From contig NZ_JAHZTC010000013.1 of the NCBI RefSeq assembly GCF_019599265.1, positions 1 to 64,000 on the forward strand: 64,000 nucleotides of DNA. Direction: 5' to 3'. Below the pieces are notes generated by a model. It did not search any database, was not told the origin of the DNA, and saw only the letters and a program-made list of their open reading frames with translations. The translations under genes and the position numbers were made by a program. The DNA comes from Pontibacter sp. HSC-14F20. GTDB lineage: Bacteria; Bacteroidota; Bacteroidia; Cytophagales; Hymenobacteraceae. Positions 45,478-53,736 of the stretch are shown here, one piece after another. Position 1 is the first letter of the stretch. Every line of letters starts with the position of its first letter.

Positions 45478-45831
45478 ATGATCTTAGCTGCCAAAATACT
45501 TCTGATTATTTTTCTGCCTTTCTCTGCCGCTATTACCGTTTTGCACCATGGATGGGCTAACTACGACCAAACCAAAAGGCTGGACTACACCGGCCTGGTA
45601 GAAGAACTGACCTACGAGAATCCGCATGGCATGCTACAGTTAGAGCACGAGGGCAAGACCTGGACGGTCGTACTGGCACCGCCCAGCAGAATGAACTCCC
45701 GGGGCCTGACAAAAGACATGATTCAGCCGGGAGACTCGGTGCGTGTTGTGGGGTATCCGCATAAAGAAGTGGAAGATGAGATGCGTGCAGAGCGGATCTA
45801 TGTGGGAGATAAAAAGATAGAACTACGCTAG
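45478..45831 (+). CDS. DUF6152 family periplasmic protein
   Basis: From the ATG at 45478 the protein is 117 residues: a hydrophobic signal segment (AAKILLIIFLPFSAAITVL), then HHGWANYD (the DUF6152 HH..W..Y hallmark) and a small beta domain (YTGLVEELTYENPHGMLQLE, VRVVGYPHKEVEDEMRAERI). The family often sits with DUF6644 membrane proteins in copper or heme-related neighbourhoods; the exact role is unknown. The frame also opens at a TTG at 45466. Confidence 0.82.
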   Translation: MILAAKILLIIFLPFSAAITVLHHGWANYDQTKRLDYTGLVEELTYENPHGMLQLEHEGKTWTVVLAPPSRMNSRGLTKDMIQPGDSVRVVGYPHKEVEDEMRAERIYVGDKKIELR

Positions 45832-45833
45832 CA

Positions 45834-46319
45834 GTGACTGGTGCGTTGGCAGGGCTGCTGCAAGGACTGGAGGACTCCGCACCGGCTGGTGCCATCCGGG
45901 CTTCTACGTGGCTATACCCATTTCTGGAGATTGTGCACATCCTGGGCATCGTGTTGTTGGTGGGCGCTGCCTTCCTCTTCGATCTGCGCCTGCTGGGTTT
46001 TTCTAAAAACCTGCCCGTCCCGGACCTGGCCCGCCATTTGTTGCCCTGGTCCAGAAGGGGGCTATACCTGATCGTGCCTTCGGGTTTGCTGCTGTTCTGT
46101 ACGAATGCGGTAGCACTGGCAAGCGACACTGTCTTTCACCTTAAGCTAATTCTGCTGGTAGTGGGCGGTTTAAATGCCGGGTTTTTTCATCGTTTTATCG
46201 CTTCTTCATTACCCGATTGGCGGTATAGCAACACACCCGCCGCCGCAAAAACTGTGGCGGTGTGCTCTATCGTAGTGTGGGTGATGGTGATTACCTGCGG
46301 CCGCCTGCTGGCTTATTAG
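45834..46319 (+). CDS. DUF6644-like membrane protein
   Basis: The 161-residue protein has four predicted helices (WLYPFLEIVHILGIVLLVGAA, LYLIVPSGLLLFCTNAVALA, LILLVVGGLNAGFFH, TVAVCSIVVWVMVITCG). The histidine of EIVHILG in the first helix and the His of FFH are typical of the family. It begins with GTG at 45834, 2 bp after the DUF6152 stop, so the two are translationally coupled. A joint role at the membrane is likely. Confidence 0.8.
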   Translation: MTGALAGLLQGLEDSAPAGAIRASTWLYPFLEIVHILGIVLLVGAAFLFDLRLLGFSKNLPVPDLARHLLPWSRRGLYLIVPSGLLLFCTNAVALASDTVFHLKLILLVVGGLNAGFFHRFIASSLPDWRYSNTPAAAKTVAVCSIVVWVMVITCGRLLAY

Positions 46320-46343
46320 ATCACCACAAATCCGAAGAAAATC

Positions 46344-47477
46344 TTAAACGGCTGCCGGAAAATAAAGCCTGAATTCTGTACCGGCATCTTCCTCGCTTGT
46401 TACTTCTATTTTGCCGCCGGCGTTCTCCAGGATGCGTTTCACCATGTATAGCCCGATGCCGGTACCTTCCACATGGTCATGAAATCGCTTGAACATCGTG
46501 AACATCTGTGGCTGCTGGCGAGCGTTTATACCCAGGCCATTGTCTTTTAGGCATAATAACACCCAGGGTTCTTCCAGGCGTGTGCTTAGCGTGATAAGGC
46601 AATCACGGTCCGGCGACTGAAACTTGATGGCATTGCTGATCAGGTTGTACAAAATACTCCTGAAGTTTTTCCGTGAGAACATCAGCTGATATACCTGCAG
46701 GTCGGTATGGATGAAGCAGTCCTTCAGATTGGCTGGTTTGTTCAGGTCGGCCATGATCTCATCGTACACTTCCTTGATATTGATCACCTCATTCGAAGCA
46801 CTTTCGCTGAAACCTTTCTGCATCCTGCTGATCTCGGTCAGGTCTGCTATGGTCCGTTTAAACCGACCAACAGAATCCACTACATGCTGCAAAATCTCTT
46901 CGGTGGTGCTGTTCAGGGCATCAGAAGTCTGCAATTCCTTTTTCAGGATAACCATCAGCCCTTCTATGTTCATGATCGGAGACCGGAGATCGTGGGAGGC
47001 TGTGTAAATGAAGGTATCCAGGTCGAGGTTGATGCGCTCCAGTTCGGTATTCTTGTGCTCGAGTGCGCTTTGCTGGCGGGCAGCCAGCTTATCCCGCAGC
47101 TCTTTCTGCTCGGTTCTGTCGCCCGTTATCTTTGTGAAACCAATGTGTTTGCCGTCTGAATAAATGGGGGTAAGTTTGATATTGGCCCAGAACAGCGAAC
47201 CGTCTTTTCGCTTGCGCCAGTCCTGCGCTTCATACACGCCTTCCTCCAGGGCAGATTTCAGTTCTGTCAGGGGTTTGCCTGCCTGCTGGTATTCATCCGG
47301 AAACAGCATGCCATAAAATTCACCAATAAATTCATCTTCTTTGTATCCCTTCAGTTGCTCTACTCCCTGGTTCCAGGTGGTGATGATACCCTCGGTATCC
47401 ATCGCGAATATGGCGTAATCTTTAACCTGCTCAATAAAATAAGAGTTGATTTCTTCAGGTGAATGCTGTGGGTTCAT
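46344..47477 (-). CDS. Cytoplasmic PAS histidine kinase
   Basis: The 377-residue sensor kinase has one PAS domain (about 12-125; YAIFAMDTEGIITTWNQGVE), a coiled-coil linker and a HisKA phosphoacceptor H162 in YTASHDLRSP. The HATPase_c domain shows the N-box NLISNAIKF, G1 DNGLGI and G2 GTGIGLYMVK. No membrane segment is present, so it senses an internal signal. There is no adjacent response regulator, so it is an orphan kinase. Its kinase core is very similar to that of the larger kinase at 55300. Confidence 0.93.
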   Translation of the reverse strand: MNPQHSPEEINSYFIEQVKDYAIFAMDTEGIITTWNQGVEQLKGYKEDEFIGEFYGMLFPDEYQQAGKPLTELKSALEEGVYEAQDWRKRKDGSLFWANIKLTPIYSDGKHIGFTKITGDRTEQKELRDKLAARQQSALEHKNTELERINLDLDTFIYTASHDLRSPIMNIEGLMVILKKELQTSDALNSTTEEILQHVVDSVGRFKRTIADLTEISRMQKGFSESASNEVINIKEVYDEIMADLNKPANLKDCFIHTDLQVYQLMFSRKNFRSILYNLISNAIKFQSPDRDCLITLSTRLEEPWVLLCLKDNGLGINARQQPQMFTMFKRFHDHVEGTGIGLYMVKRILENAGGKIEVTSEEDAGTEFRLYFPAAV

Positions 47478-47530
47478 GCAGTGTAAACGCTTTTTTTCTA
47501 ACTGTTTACTCTTTAAACAAGGCGGAGGTT

Positions 47531-47686
47531 ATGATGTTTATCAGGAAGAATAGTTTGATTCATCAGAACGAAATCTACTGCTATTGCGGGCTAGCTGTTC
47601 GTGATGCTACCCGGGCTGAAAGTACGTGCTGCAAGCGCACACTAACCGGTATTAGCCTGATCTGGCAAGCGGATATTGCTGATTGA
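47531..47686 (+). other. Possible 51-residue Cys-containing small ORF with a GGAGG site
   Basis: The frame from ATG 47531 (MMFIRKNSLIHQNEIYCYCG and on, with four Cys) follows a ggcggagg sequence at a good distance. SD-led starts are uncommon in this phylum and the sequence has no known relative that I recognise, so it could be chance. It lies between two minus-strand genes. Confidence 0.2.
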
Positions 47687-47708
47687 TGGATCAAAACAAA
47701 GTAGAACA

Positions 47709-48323
47709 CTACTTGCCGGGCGTGGCAGTTACCGGAGGATCAGGAGCCGGAACAACGTTATTGATCGGCTTGGTAGATTTGAGGTAGGCAAAAATGGCGC
47801 TCAACTCTTTGTCAGTCATGTTCATATACATGTCCCAGGGCATAGGGGGCAATAGGTTTCGGTTGTTTTCCAGGCCCTTATACTTGCCCTTCCGGATGGC
47901 CGTAAAGAACTGTTTTTCCGTCCAATTGCCAATGCCGGTTGCATCAGAGGTTAAATTGGCTGCATACGAAATTCCCCAGGGCCCGACCCAGGCAGTCAGT
48001 GTATTGGTTACAATCAAGCCTTTCTGTTCCATTTCCTTGCGGTTCACGTCAGGGGGCGGCATATTGGCCGGATGTCCGGATAAGGCGCGTGCGTAGTCCA
48101 GCACGGGGCCCTTGTCGGTCATTTTTTTGGGAGTATGGCAATCATGGCAACCGGAAGTGATCACCAGGTGCTCCCCGAGTTTGAGCTGTTCCTGATCTGT
48201 CTGCAGTGCACTGCCAGCGCCGGCCAGTTTCATGCTTTCTCCAGGCTGATGTGGCAAGTATGGCATGGAGAACAGCAGCAAGGAGAAGAGTAACAGGGAT
48301 GAGATAAATAGAAAGATTTTCAT
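47709..48323 (-). CDS. Periplasmic c-type cytochrome (monoheme)
   Basis: The 204-residue protein has an N-terminal export helix (FLFISSLLLFSLLLFSMPYL) and a single heme site CHDCH in TSGCHDCHTPKK. An axial Met candidate lies in MPWDMYMNMTDKEL. The domain resembles cytochrome c subunits of sorbitol or gluconate dehydrogenase type and other respiratory donors. No partner dehydrogenase or oxidase is next to it. Confidence 0.88.
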   Translation of the reverse strand: MKIFLFISSLLLFSLLLFSMPYLPHQPGESMKLAGAGSALQTDQEQLKLGEHLVITSGCHDCHTPKKMTDKGPVLDYARALSGHPANMPPPDVNRKEMEQKGLIVTNTLTAWVGPWGISYAANLTSDATGIGNWTEKQFFTAIRKGKYKGLENNRNLLPPMPWDMYMNMTDKELSAIFAYLKSTKPINNVVPAPDPPVTATPGK

Positions 48324-48483
48324 AGTGTTAAGGTTTAAGGTGGTAGGAATCAGTTTGCGAACAGTATACCTAATTTACCTCAACTCCATCACTATCGGAA
48401 TTACTTACTGGATTACCTTGTGAACGGATGGGTGCATGGGGTTAAGGTAATAATTTCCGGACTAAGTGGCAGAAAGGTGACTG

Positions 48484-48702
48484 TTATCGTTCGCTTTTGA
48501 AATCATCCAGAAAAGCCTGCAGCTCCTGCAACGGCCGGGTGAAATACTGCTTGTTTTCGGGTCGGATCGCCAACAGGCAGGCCAGCGCAGCCAGCGCAAA
48601 GATGACCAGAGCCGCTACCGGATAAACCAGCACGCCGACCGGCAGGTATAGCACAAACATGAACACCATCCAGGCGGAAGATGAAGTCACCGCCCTGCTC
48701 AT
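48484..48702 (-). CDS. Hypothetical two-helix membrane protein
   Basis: The 72-residue ORF contains two hydrophobic helices (VFMFVLYLPVGVLVYPVAALV; FALAALACLLAIRP) and a polar tail (LQELQAFLDDFKSER). A later Met at 48669 (MVFMFV) may be the real start. The start region abuts the IS4 remnant, so the N-terminus may have been altered by that element. Confidence 0.45.
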   Translation of the reverse strand: MSRAVTSSSAWMVFMFVLYLPVGVLVYPVAALVIFALAALACLLAIRPENKQYFTRPLQELQAFLDDFKSER

Positions 48703-48727
48703 GCTCGACTATGACCGCAGGCGCTGA

Positions 48728-49140
48728 GTCAATTACCACAGGCGCTGGGTCATGGAGCGGTGGCACCTGGTGCTCAAGGGCGGCGTGAAAGTGGAGCGGC
48801 TGCAGGTTGACAGTTTCCAGCGCCTTTCCAATGCCATTGCCCTGCTCTCCCTTGTGGCCTGGCAGCTGCTTTGGCTCAAGAAACTGGCAGCGCAGGCCCC
48901 GGAACTGGCAGCGCAGCGCATGTTTTTGAGCCGCTTCAGCTGCAAGTACTCGAGCAGCAGACAGGCAAGAAGACGCTGACAGTAAAAGGAGCCTTAGGCG
49001 CCATAGCTGCACGGGCTGGCTTTACGCCTTCCAAAAAGCAGCCGTTGCCAGGAGAGAAAATCATTGGGAGAGGATGGAATATCTGCTCGAGCAGGTGCCG
49101 GGGCTATCAACTCGCGTTACAGAAAACTTATGGGACATGA
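48728..49140 (+). pseudogene. IS4-family transposase C-terminal remnant, frameshifted
   Basis: The first frame (48728-48923) reads NYHRRWVMERWHLVLKGGV, then RLQVDSFQRLSNAIALLSLV. This matches the YRRRW.IE..H.VLKSG region with the catalytic Glu of IS4 DDE transposases. A shift near a TTTTT run (about 48920-48926) moves the homology to the +1 frame: LTVKGALGAIAARAGF and GRGWNICSSRCRGYQLAL, the usual IS4 end (WRGW..L.....GY.LA). A TGA precedes the fragment and the N-terminal two-thirds are absent. No terminal inverted repeats were found. Confidence 0.75.
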
Positions 49141-49265
49141 TAAGGCAAGGACGCTCGCGCCGGCGGAGGACATACTATTTGTTGCATGGTTCGTTTTATA
49201 GCCACAGTCTGTACACCTGAACCTGCGTACATCTTAACAGGTATGGCCTAAACCGAAACCACTAC

Positions 49266-50354
49266 ATGCGCGATAAAATAAAGCTTTCCTTTTCCCCGGA
49301 ACTGAGCCAGAATGCCAAAGGCAAACATGTGCGCGATGGCCTTTCTACAGCCCTTCTCCTGGGCGATAACTTATGGCTGAGTTGTGACGAGCGCACCACC
49401 GTGGAGCGCCTCACCCGTTTACCCGACGGCTCATTCGGTGACCACCGATCTTTTGATATCCATGATTACCTGGACCTCCCGGCAAAGGATTTCAGCGAGA
49501 TTGACATCGAGGGAATGGGTATGGCTGATCACTACCTCTGGCTGATCGGCTCCCACAGCCTGAAGCGCAAGAAGCCAAAGCGGCATGATTCTATCGCCAA
49601 ACAGATCAAGCGACTGGCTCAAATCAAAAGCGACCCCAACCGCTACATCCTGGCGCGCATCCCGATGCTGCAGGACCCGAAAACAGGGGACTATACCTTG
49701 TACAAAGAAGTGGAAGATCCGGACCAGCCTGGGAAAATGCTGCGGGCGGGGCAGTTGCGGGGCGACAATGCCAGCAATCTGCTAACCGAGTTGATGGAGC
49801 AGGACCCGCATATAGCACCTTTCATGAGCATCCCTGGTAAAGATAACGGCTTTGATATAGAAGGACTGGCCGTGCATGGCAGCCGCATTTTTATCGGGCT
49901 GCGCGGACCAGTGCTGAGAGGCTGGGCGATGGTGCTGGAAGTGGAGCCGGAGGAGGGTAAGGCCGGCATTTTGCACCTGAAGCAGCTGACAAAAGAGAAA
50001 CCCTACCGGAAGCATTTTCTGAACCTGCGGGGCAAAGGTATACGTGAGCTGCGCATTCACGGAGATGATATATACCTGCTGGCCGGTCCCACCATGGACC
50101 TGGACGGCGTGATTGCCATCTACCGCTGGCCTAATGCACTCAGCAAGCAGGGTGAGCAGGTGGTGCACAACAACGAGCTGGAGCGGCTGGGCGAGGTGCC
50201 ACATGGCACAGGCGAGAACACCGGGAAAGACAAAGCCGAAGGGCTTGCCATACTGGATGACCAGCGGGTGCTGGTAGTATTCGACAGCCCGACGGATGAT
50301 CGTACTGTCGGGGAAAATGATGTGGAGGCAGATGTGCTGTGGATAGGGGAGTAG
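49266..50354 (+). CDS. DUF3616 domain protein
   Basis: The 362-residue protein covers a complete DUF3616 domain, a beta-propeller-like fold. Landmarks are DGLSTALLLGDNLWLSCDE, FSEIDIEGMGMADHYLWLIG, FDIEGLAVHGSRIFIGLRGP and KAEGLAILDDQRVLVVFD. No signal peptide is apparent, so it is probably cytoplasmic. Its biochemical role is unknown. It precedes the PhnD-like gene by 57 bp. Confidence 0.88.
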   Translation: MRDKIKLSFSPELSQNAKGKHVRDGLSTALLLGDNLWLSCDERTTVERLTRLPDGSFGDHRSFDIHDYLDLPAKDFSEIDIEGMGMADHYLWLIGSHSLKRKKPKRHDSIAKQIKRLAQIKSDPNRYILARIPMLQDPKTGDYTLYKEVEDPDQPGKMLRAGQLRGDNASNLLTELMEQDPHIAPFMSIPGKDNGFDIEGLAVHGSRIFIGLRGPVLRGWAMVLEVEPEEGKAGILHLKQLTKEKPYRKHFLNLRGKGIRELRIHGDDIYLLAGPTMDLDGVIAIYRWPNALSKQGEQVVHNNELERLGEVPHGTGENTGKDKAEGLAILDDQRVLVVFDSPTDDRTVGENDVEADVLWIGE

Positions 50355-50411
50355 CGATGGTTTAAGTGCTTATCTTTGCTGTTATACCTAAATCTCTGTT
50401 CCATACCTGAA

Positions 50412-51344
50412 ATGAATAAATACCTTTCCCTGATCTGCCTGTTATACCTGCTGACTGCATCGGCCGTAGGCGCATTCCCTTTTCATCCGAAGCAAAAGAA
50501 ACAGTTAGTCGTGGCGACCTATACCTATGGCGACAACGACCGCTTAGGCAACATTCAGCCCATCGCCCGGGATATGGCCAAAGCCCTGGGGGCAACGCTA
50601 TACCTCAAAAGCTATCCCACGGTAGGCGAGCTGGTAGCTGGCATACGAAACGGAGAGGCCGACGTAGCAGTCATGAATACCTTTGGTTACCTGTTACTGC
50701 AAACAGACCCTGAACCAGCTATTGTGTCCCTTGCGGCTTTAGAGGTTCCGGCAGATGCCCCCCATACCTATACCTCCTGTCTGATCGCCAGTAAAAATTC
50801 CGGCATCCGTTCTGTGGAAGACCTGCGGAATAACCCAAAAGCATATTCGCTGGTATTCGCCGGCAGGCACTCGACTTCAGGCAATCTGATTCCGAGGCTA
50901 TACCTGGGCTCGCTGGGCATTATGGACCCGGAGAAGCAGTTGAAGGAGGTGGATTTCCTGAACAGCCATGCCCTGGCGCTGCAGGAGGTAATAGACGGCA
51001 CTTCTGATGTGGCCGCGCTTGGCACCGGCGAATACGAAAAACTACTGGCGAGCGGGAAACTGAAAGAAGGGGATGTCACGCTGCTGTGGCAGTCGGAGAA
51101 TATTCCGCAGGGGCCGGTGGTGTGCAAAGCCACTATGCCTGCCTGCCAGCAGAAAAAGCTGTTGAAGGTGCTGCTGCAGGCCCACGACAAAAATCCGGAA
51201 GCCATCTTGCAGCTAAAACGTGCCTGGACCGAAGCCCATGAAGCCAGAACTTTTGTGCCGGTGCAGGAGGCATACTACCAAAGTGTGATCGGCCTTTCAG
51301 GCAGCAGAGCCAACTTCAGAAAATTGCTGGAACAGCATCTGTAA
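50412..51344 (+). CDS. PhnD-like substrate-binding protein, orphan
   Basis: Starting at the ATG at 50412 (MNKYLSLICLLYLL) the protein has a signal peptide and about 310 residues. It is a type 2 periplasmic binding protein of the phosphate/phosphite/phosphonate class: YPTVGELVAGIRNGEADVAVMNTFGYLL, then FAGRHSTSGNLIPRLYLGS and DVAALGTGEYEKL. No ABC permease or ATPase is nearby, so it may act as a sensor module or serve a distant transporter. Six TATACCT motifs occur in under 1 kb. Confidence 0.87.
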   Translation: MNKYLSLICLLYLLTASAVGAFPFHPKQKKQLVVATYTYGDNDRLGNIQPIARDMAKALGATLYLKSYPTVGELVAGIRNGEADVAVMNTFGYLLLQTDPEPAIVSLAALEVPADAPHTYTSCLIASKNSGIRSVEDLRNNPKAYSLVFAGRHSTSGNLIPRLYLGSLGIMDPEKQLKEVDFLNSHALALQEVIDGTSDVAALGTGEYEKLLASGKLKEGDVTLLWQSENIPQGPVVCKATMPACQQKKLLKVLLQAHDKNPEAILQLKRAWTEAHEARTFVPVQEAYYQSVIGLSGSRANFRKLLEQHL

Positions 51345-51458
51345 ATTTCTTATACGTACTCACAGTTGTTATTTCATGGAGTTTAGCCCGGTAGCTGGCT
51401 TCGTGTACTGAAAGGGGTTCTGACACAAAGACTGCATCACATTCACTCTTTAAAAGGT

Positions 51459-51633
51459 AAGGTCGTTTCATTTTGCTTTTTTGTCATCCTGAAAGGATCT
51501 TGGTGAAGACGGGTCTTACACCGTCAGTAGCATCTGCTTAACCTCCCGGGGGTAGGGGCCTTCTATTTCAACCAGGTTTCTTTACAGGGTGACAATAGGG
51601 TTTTAGCGTGCTTTCTTAGTATGAAACGACTTT
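51459..51633. mobile_element. Nested inverted-repeat (MITE-like) element, ~175 bp
   Basis: Outer arms AAGGTCGTTTCA (51459-51470) and TGAAACGACTTT (51622-51633) match over 11 of 12 bases. Inner arms TTGTCATCCTG (51481-51491) and CAGGGTGACAA (51585-51595) match over 10 of 11. Between them is another hairpin, GGTGAAGAC...GTCTTACACC (about 51502-51523, one bulge). The layered symmetry and lack of coding content fit a small non-autonomous mobile element or structured intergenic repeat. I saw no target-site duplication. Confidence 0.55.
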
Positions 51634-51689
51634 GACTTAACAGGCCCTTTTTCAGCAGGTTAGATAAAAAAATATCTGAAAAAAATAAC

Positions 51690-51731
51690 GCAACCGATTA
51701 GTTGCACGTATATTAGCAAACAAACGGTTGC
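51690..51731. promoter_or_regulatory. Candidate operator of the ArsR-type regulator
   Basis: GCAACCG (51690-51696) and CGGTTGC (51725-51731) form a perfect 7-bp inverted repeat, with a further GTTGC (51701-51705) making a local half-palindrome. It lies just before the regulator gene, where ArsR-family proteins usually repress their own operon. Confidence 0.5.
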
Positions 51732-51747
51732 ATATTTAGACTGACAC

Positions 51748-52068
51748 ATGAGAAGAGACGTTTTCCAGGCGATAGCAGACCCCACCCGAAGAGCCATTAT
51801 TGGTTTAATTGCCCTGCAGGCTATGACGCCAAATGCTATTGCTGAACATTTTGACACCAGCAGACAAGCTGTTTCAAAGCACTTGCAGATTCTGACAGAG
51901 TGCCAGCTTGTGAAACAGGAGCAGCAGGGGCGCGAGATTTACTATCAGTTGGAAGTTGCAAAAATGAAAGAAATCGACAAATGGCTGGAACAGTTCCGGA
52001 AGATCTGGGAAGACCGTTTCAGCGAACTTGACAACGTATTATCAAACCTAAAAACCAATAAGCCATGA
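51748..52068 (+). CDS. ArsR-family winged-helix transcriptional regulator
   Basis: The 106-residue helix-turn-helix protein starts [20 protein letters not shown] and has the recognition segment [21 protein letters not shown]. No metal-binding Cys motif is seen, so it is not a classic arsenic/zinc sensor. It overlaps the next gene by 4 bp (ATGA). This pairing with an SRPBCC protein is a common small autoregulated operon. Confidence 0.93.
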   Translation: MRRDVFQAIADPTRRAIIGLIALQAMTPNAIAEHFDTSRQAVSKHLQILTECQLVKQEQQGREIYYQLEVAKMKEIDKWLEQFRKIWEDRFSELDNVLSNLKTNKP

Positions 52069-52574
52069 AACACGACCTGAAATTTGAGTTTAATGTGAAC
52101 AAAGAAAACAAAACGATCACTGTTAAAAGAGAGTTTGCCGCAGCGCTCCCGCTTGTGTGGGATGCGTACACAAAAAGCGAGATTTTGGACCAATGGTGGG
52201 CGCCTAAACCATGGAAATCCCGCACCAAAACGATGGATTTCAGAGAAGGCGGCCACTGGCACTATGCCATGGTCGGACCGGAAGGGGAAGAGCATTGGGC
52301 CTTGGCCAATTACAAGACCATTGATCCTAAAAAGCGCTTTGCCGCACTCGATGGTTTTGCCGATGCAGAAGGAGTGGTAAACACAGAAATGCCGCAATCG
52401 AAGTGGGAGGTAAGCTTTACACCCAAAGATGAGGTGACTTTGGTAGAAAACCAAATCACTTTCGATGACCTGGCACAACTCGAAACCACGATCCAGATGG
52501 GCTTTAAAGAAGGCCTGACAGCAGCAATGGAAGGGCTTGATGCCTTACTGGCTGCCCAGAAACAGGAGGCCTAA
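52065..52574 (+). CDS. SRPBCC (AHSA1-like) domain protein
   Basis: The 169-residue START-like ligand-binding fold has the AHSA1 pattern [30 protein letters not shown], then [26 protein letters not shown] and the C-terminal helix [17 protein letters not shown]. It is translationally coupled to the regulator. The ligand is unknown; in such pairs the protein often acts on the same small molecule that the regulator senses. Confidence 0.92.
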   Translation: MKHDLKFEFNVNKENKTITVKREFAAALPLVWDAYTKSEILDQWWAPKPWKSRTKTMDFREGGHWHYAMVGPEGEEHWALANYKTIDPKKRFAALDGFADAEGVVNTEMPQSKWEVSFTPKDEVTLVENQITFDDLAQLETTIQMGFKEGLTAAMEGLDALLAAQKQEA

Positions 52575-52674
52575 GGTCTGTAGGCGGCAGAAAAAAAATC
52601 ATTTTTAAGAACATACCTAAAAGCGGGGCTGGTGCATCACCTGAAAACTCCGTTTTTTTAGTTTAATGCTCATC

Positions 52675-53511
52675 TCAGGGTGCCTGCCAGCCGGCATCTG
52701 TGGCAGGAGAGAAGGCAGGACGGGGCGCGATGTCCAGGAAAGGGTAGGTCACTTTGGACAGGTATAGCCCCTGCGGATAGGCTGGTGAAAGGTGCTTGGG
52801 TGCTTTCTCAAGCGCCAGGTAACTTTCGAACTCGGGCATGCTGAGTGCGTTGGTTCCGATCTGCAGTAGCTTGCCCACAATAATGCGGATCATGCGGCTT
52901 AGAAACCTGTTTGCCGATATCTGAAAACGCAGCCTGTCACCCTGCTGGTCCATCAACCAGCAGGCTGCTGTTACATGGCAGATGGTGCTGTCATGCTCTG
53001 CCGGCGTCAGGCACAGGTTTCGGTAATCGGTGTAAAGGGGGAGCAGGGCAGTAGCCGCTTGCATGGCATCCAGGTTCAGGTTCCGGACCGGGTACAGGGC
53101 GCTTACATCGTGCAGAAACGGATCTTTGTAGGTATGGATAAAGTAGTCGTAGCTTCTTTTGCTGGCATCGAAGCGGGCGTGGGGCAAGCCCTCTACCGGT
53201 AGGATATCGAACACGGCGATAGCGGGCGGTAACACTTTGTTCAGACGGAAAAGCATGTCAAACTCCCAGGGCTGCGCTACATCCAGGTGAAAAAAGAACT
53301 GGCTCGCATGTACCCCGGCATCCGTTCTGCCACAACCCACAATCGCTACGGGCTGCTTCAGAATCTTCTTCAGACATTCCTCTATCACCTGCTGCACGCC
53401 TACACCAGAGGGGTGTCGCTGCCAACCTTTATAGTGTGTACCGCTATAGCCGATATGAAAGAAGTAGCGCAAGGTTTTGGTTGGGTATAGGTGCTGAAAG
53501 TTTCCTTGCAA
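52675..53511 (-). CDS. truA: tRNA pseudouridine(38-40) synthase
   Basis: TruA isomerises uridines 38-40 of the anticodon stem-loop. The catalytic Asp lies in GRTDAGVHA (about residue 63). Other signatures are LRYFFHIGYSGTHYKGWQRHP at the start, ARFDASKRSYDYFI, and NRFLSRMIRIIVGKLLQIG (the usual GNxFLRxMVR variant). The 278-residue length is normal. It lies between the AT-rich scar and the ArsR operon. Confidence 0.95.
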   Translation of the reverse strand: MQGNFQHLYPTKTLRYFFHIGYSGTHYKGWQRHPSGVGVQQVIEECLKKILKQPVAIVGCGRTDAGVHASQFFFHLDVAQPWEFDMLFRLNKVLPPAIAVFDILPVEGLPHARFDASKRSYDYFIHTYKDPFLHDVSALYPVRNLNLDAMQAATALLPLYTDYRNLCLTPAEHDSTICHVTAACWLMDQQGDRLRFQISANRFLSRMIRIIVGKLLQIGTNALSMPEFESYLALEKAPKHLSPAYPQGLYLSKVTYPFLDIAPRPAFSPATDAGWQAP

Positions 53512-53661
53512 GATAGTGATAAAGAGGGTTTATTGGTCTCGTAGGTATAATGAATACTGATTAGGTAAGTCTTCTTCCCGCGGGTAAATGACTGCCCTTC
53601 TTATCACCGCGCAAAGGTTAAAATTAATTGCATGCCTTAGTGTGTATCACTAGTGGCTTAT

Positions 53662-53730
53662 AACTCGTGCTGCAGGTTTGGCTTTATGGATAGAAAAGGC
53701 ACGAACTACGAACTCGCGCCAGCGGGGAGT
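53662..53730. repeat. Hairpin-prone repeat beside the AT-rich scar
   Basis: CTCGTGC (53664-53670) and GCACGA (53699-53704) are inverted. They are followed by ACTCGCGCCAGCGGGGAGT (53712-53730), which is imperfectly self-complementary at its ends (ACTC...GAGT). It borders the AT-rich gene remnant and could be the trace of an insertion boundary. Confidence 0.35.
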
Positions 53731-53736
53731 AGGCTT

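Larger units (their letters stand above)
51345..51747. other. Intergenic region with nested inverted-repeat element and regulator promoter
   Basis: The 403-bp gap contains a MITE-like element (51459-51633) and, after it, the AT-rich promoter region of the ArsR gene with GCAACCG/CGGTTGC repeats. No protein-coding gene is seen. Confidence 0.6.

Noticed and set aside
48503..49012. 169-aa minus-strand ORF across the IS4 remnant
   Set aside because: It overlaps both the transposase remnant and the small membrane ORF in the wrong frame and has no protein-like hydrophobic pattern.
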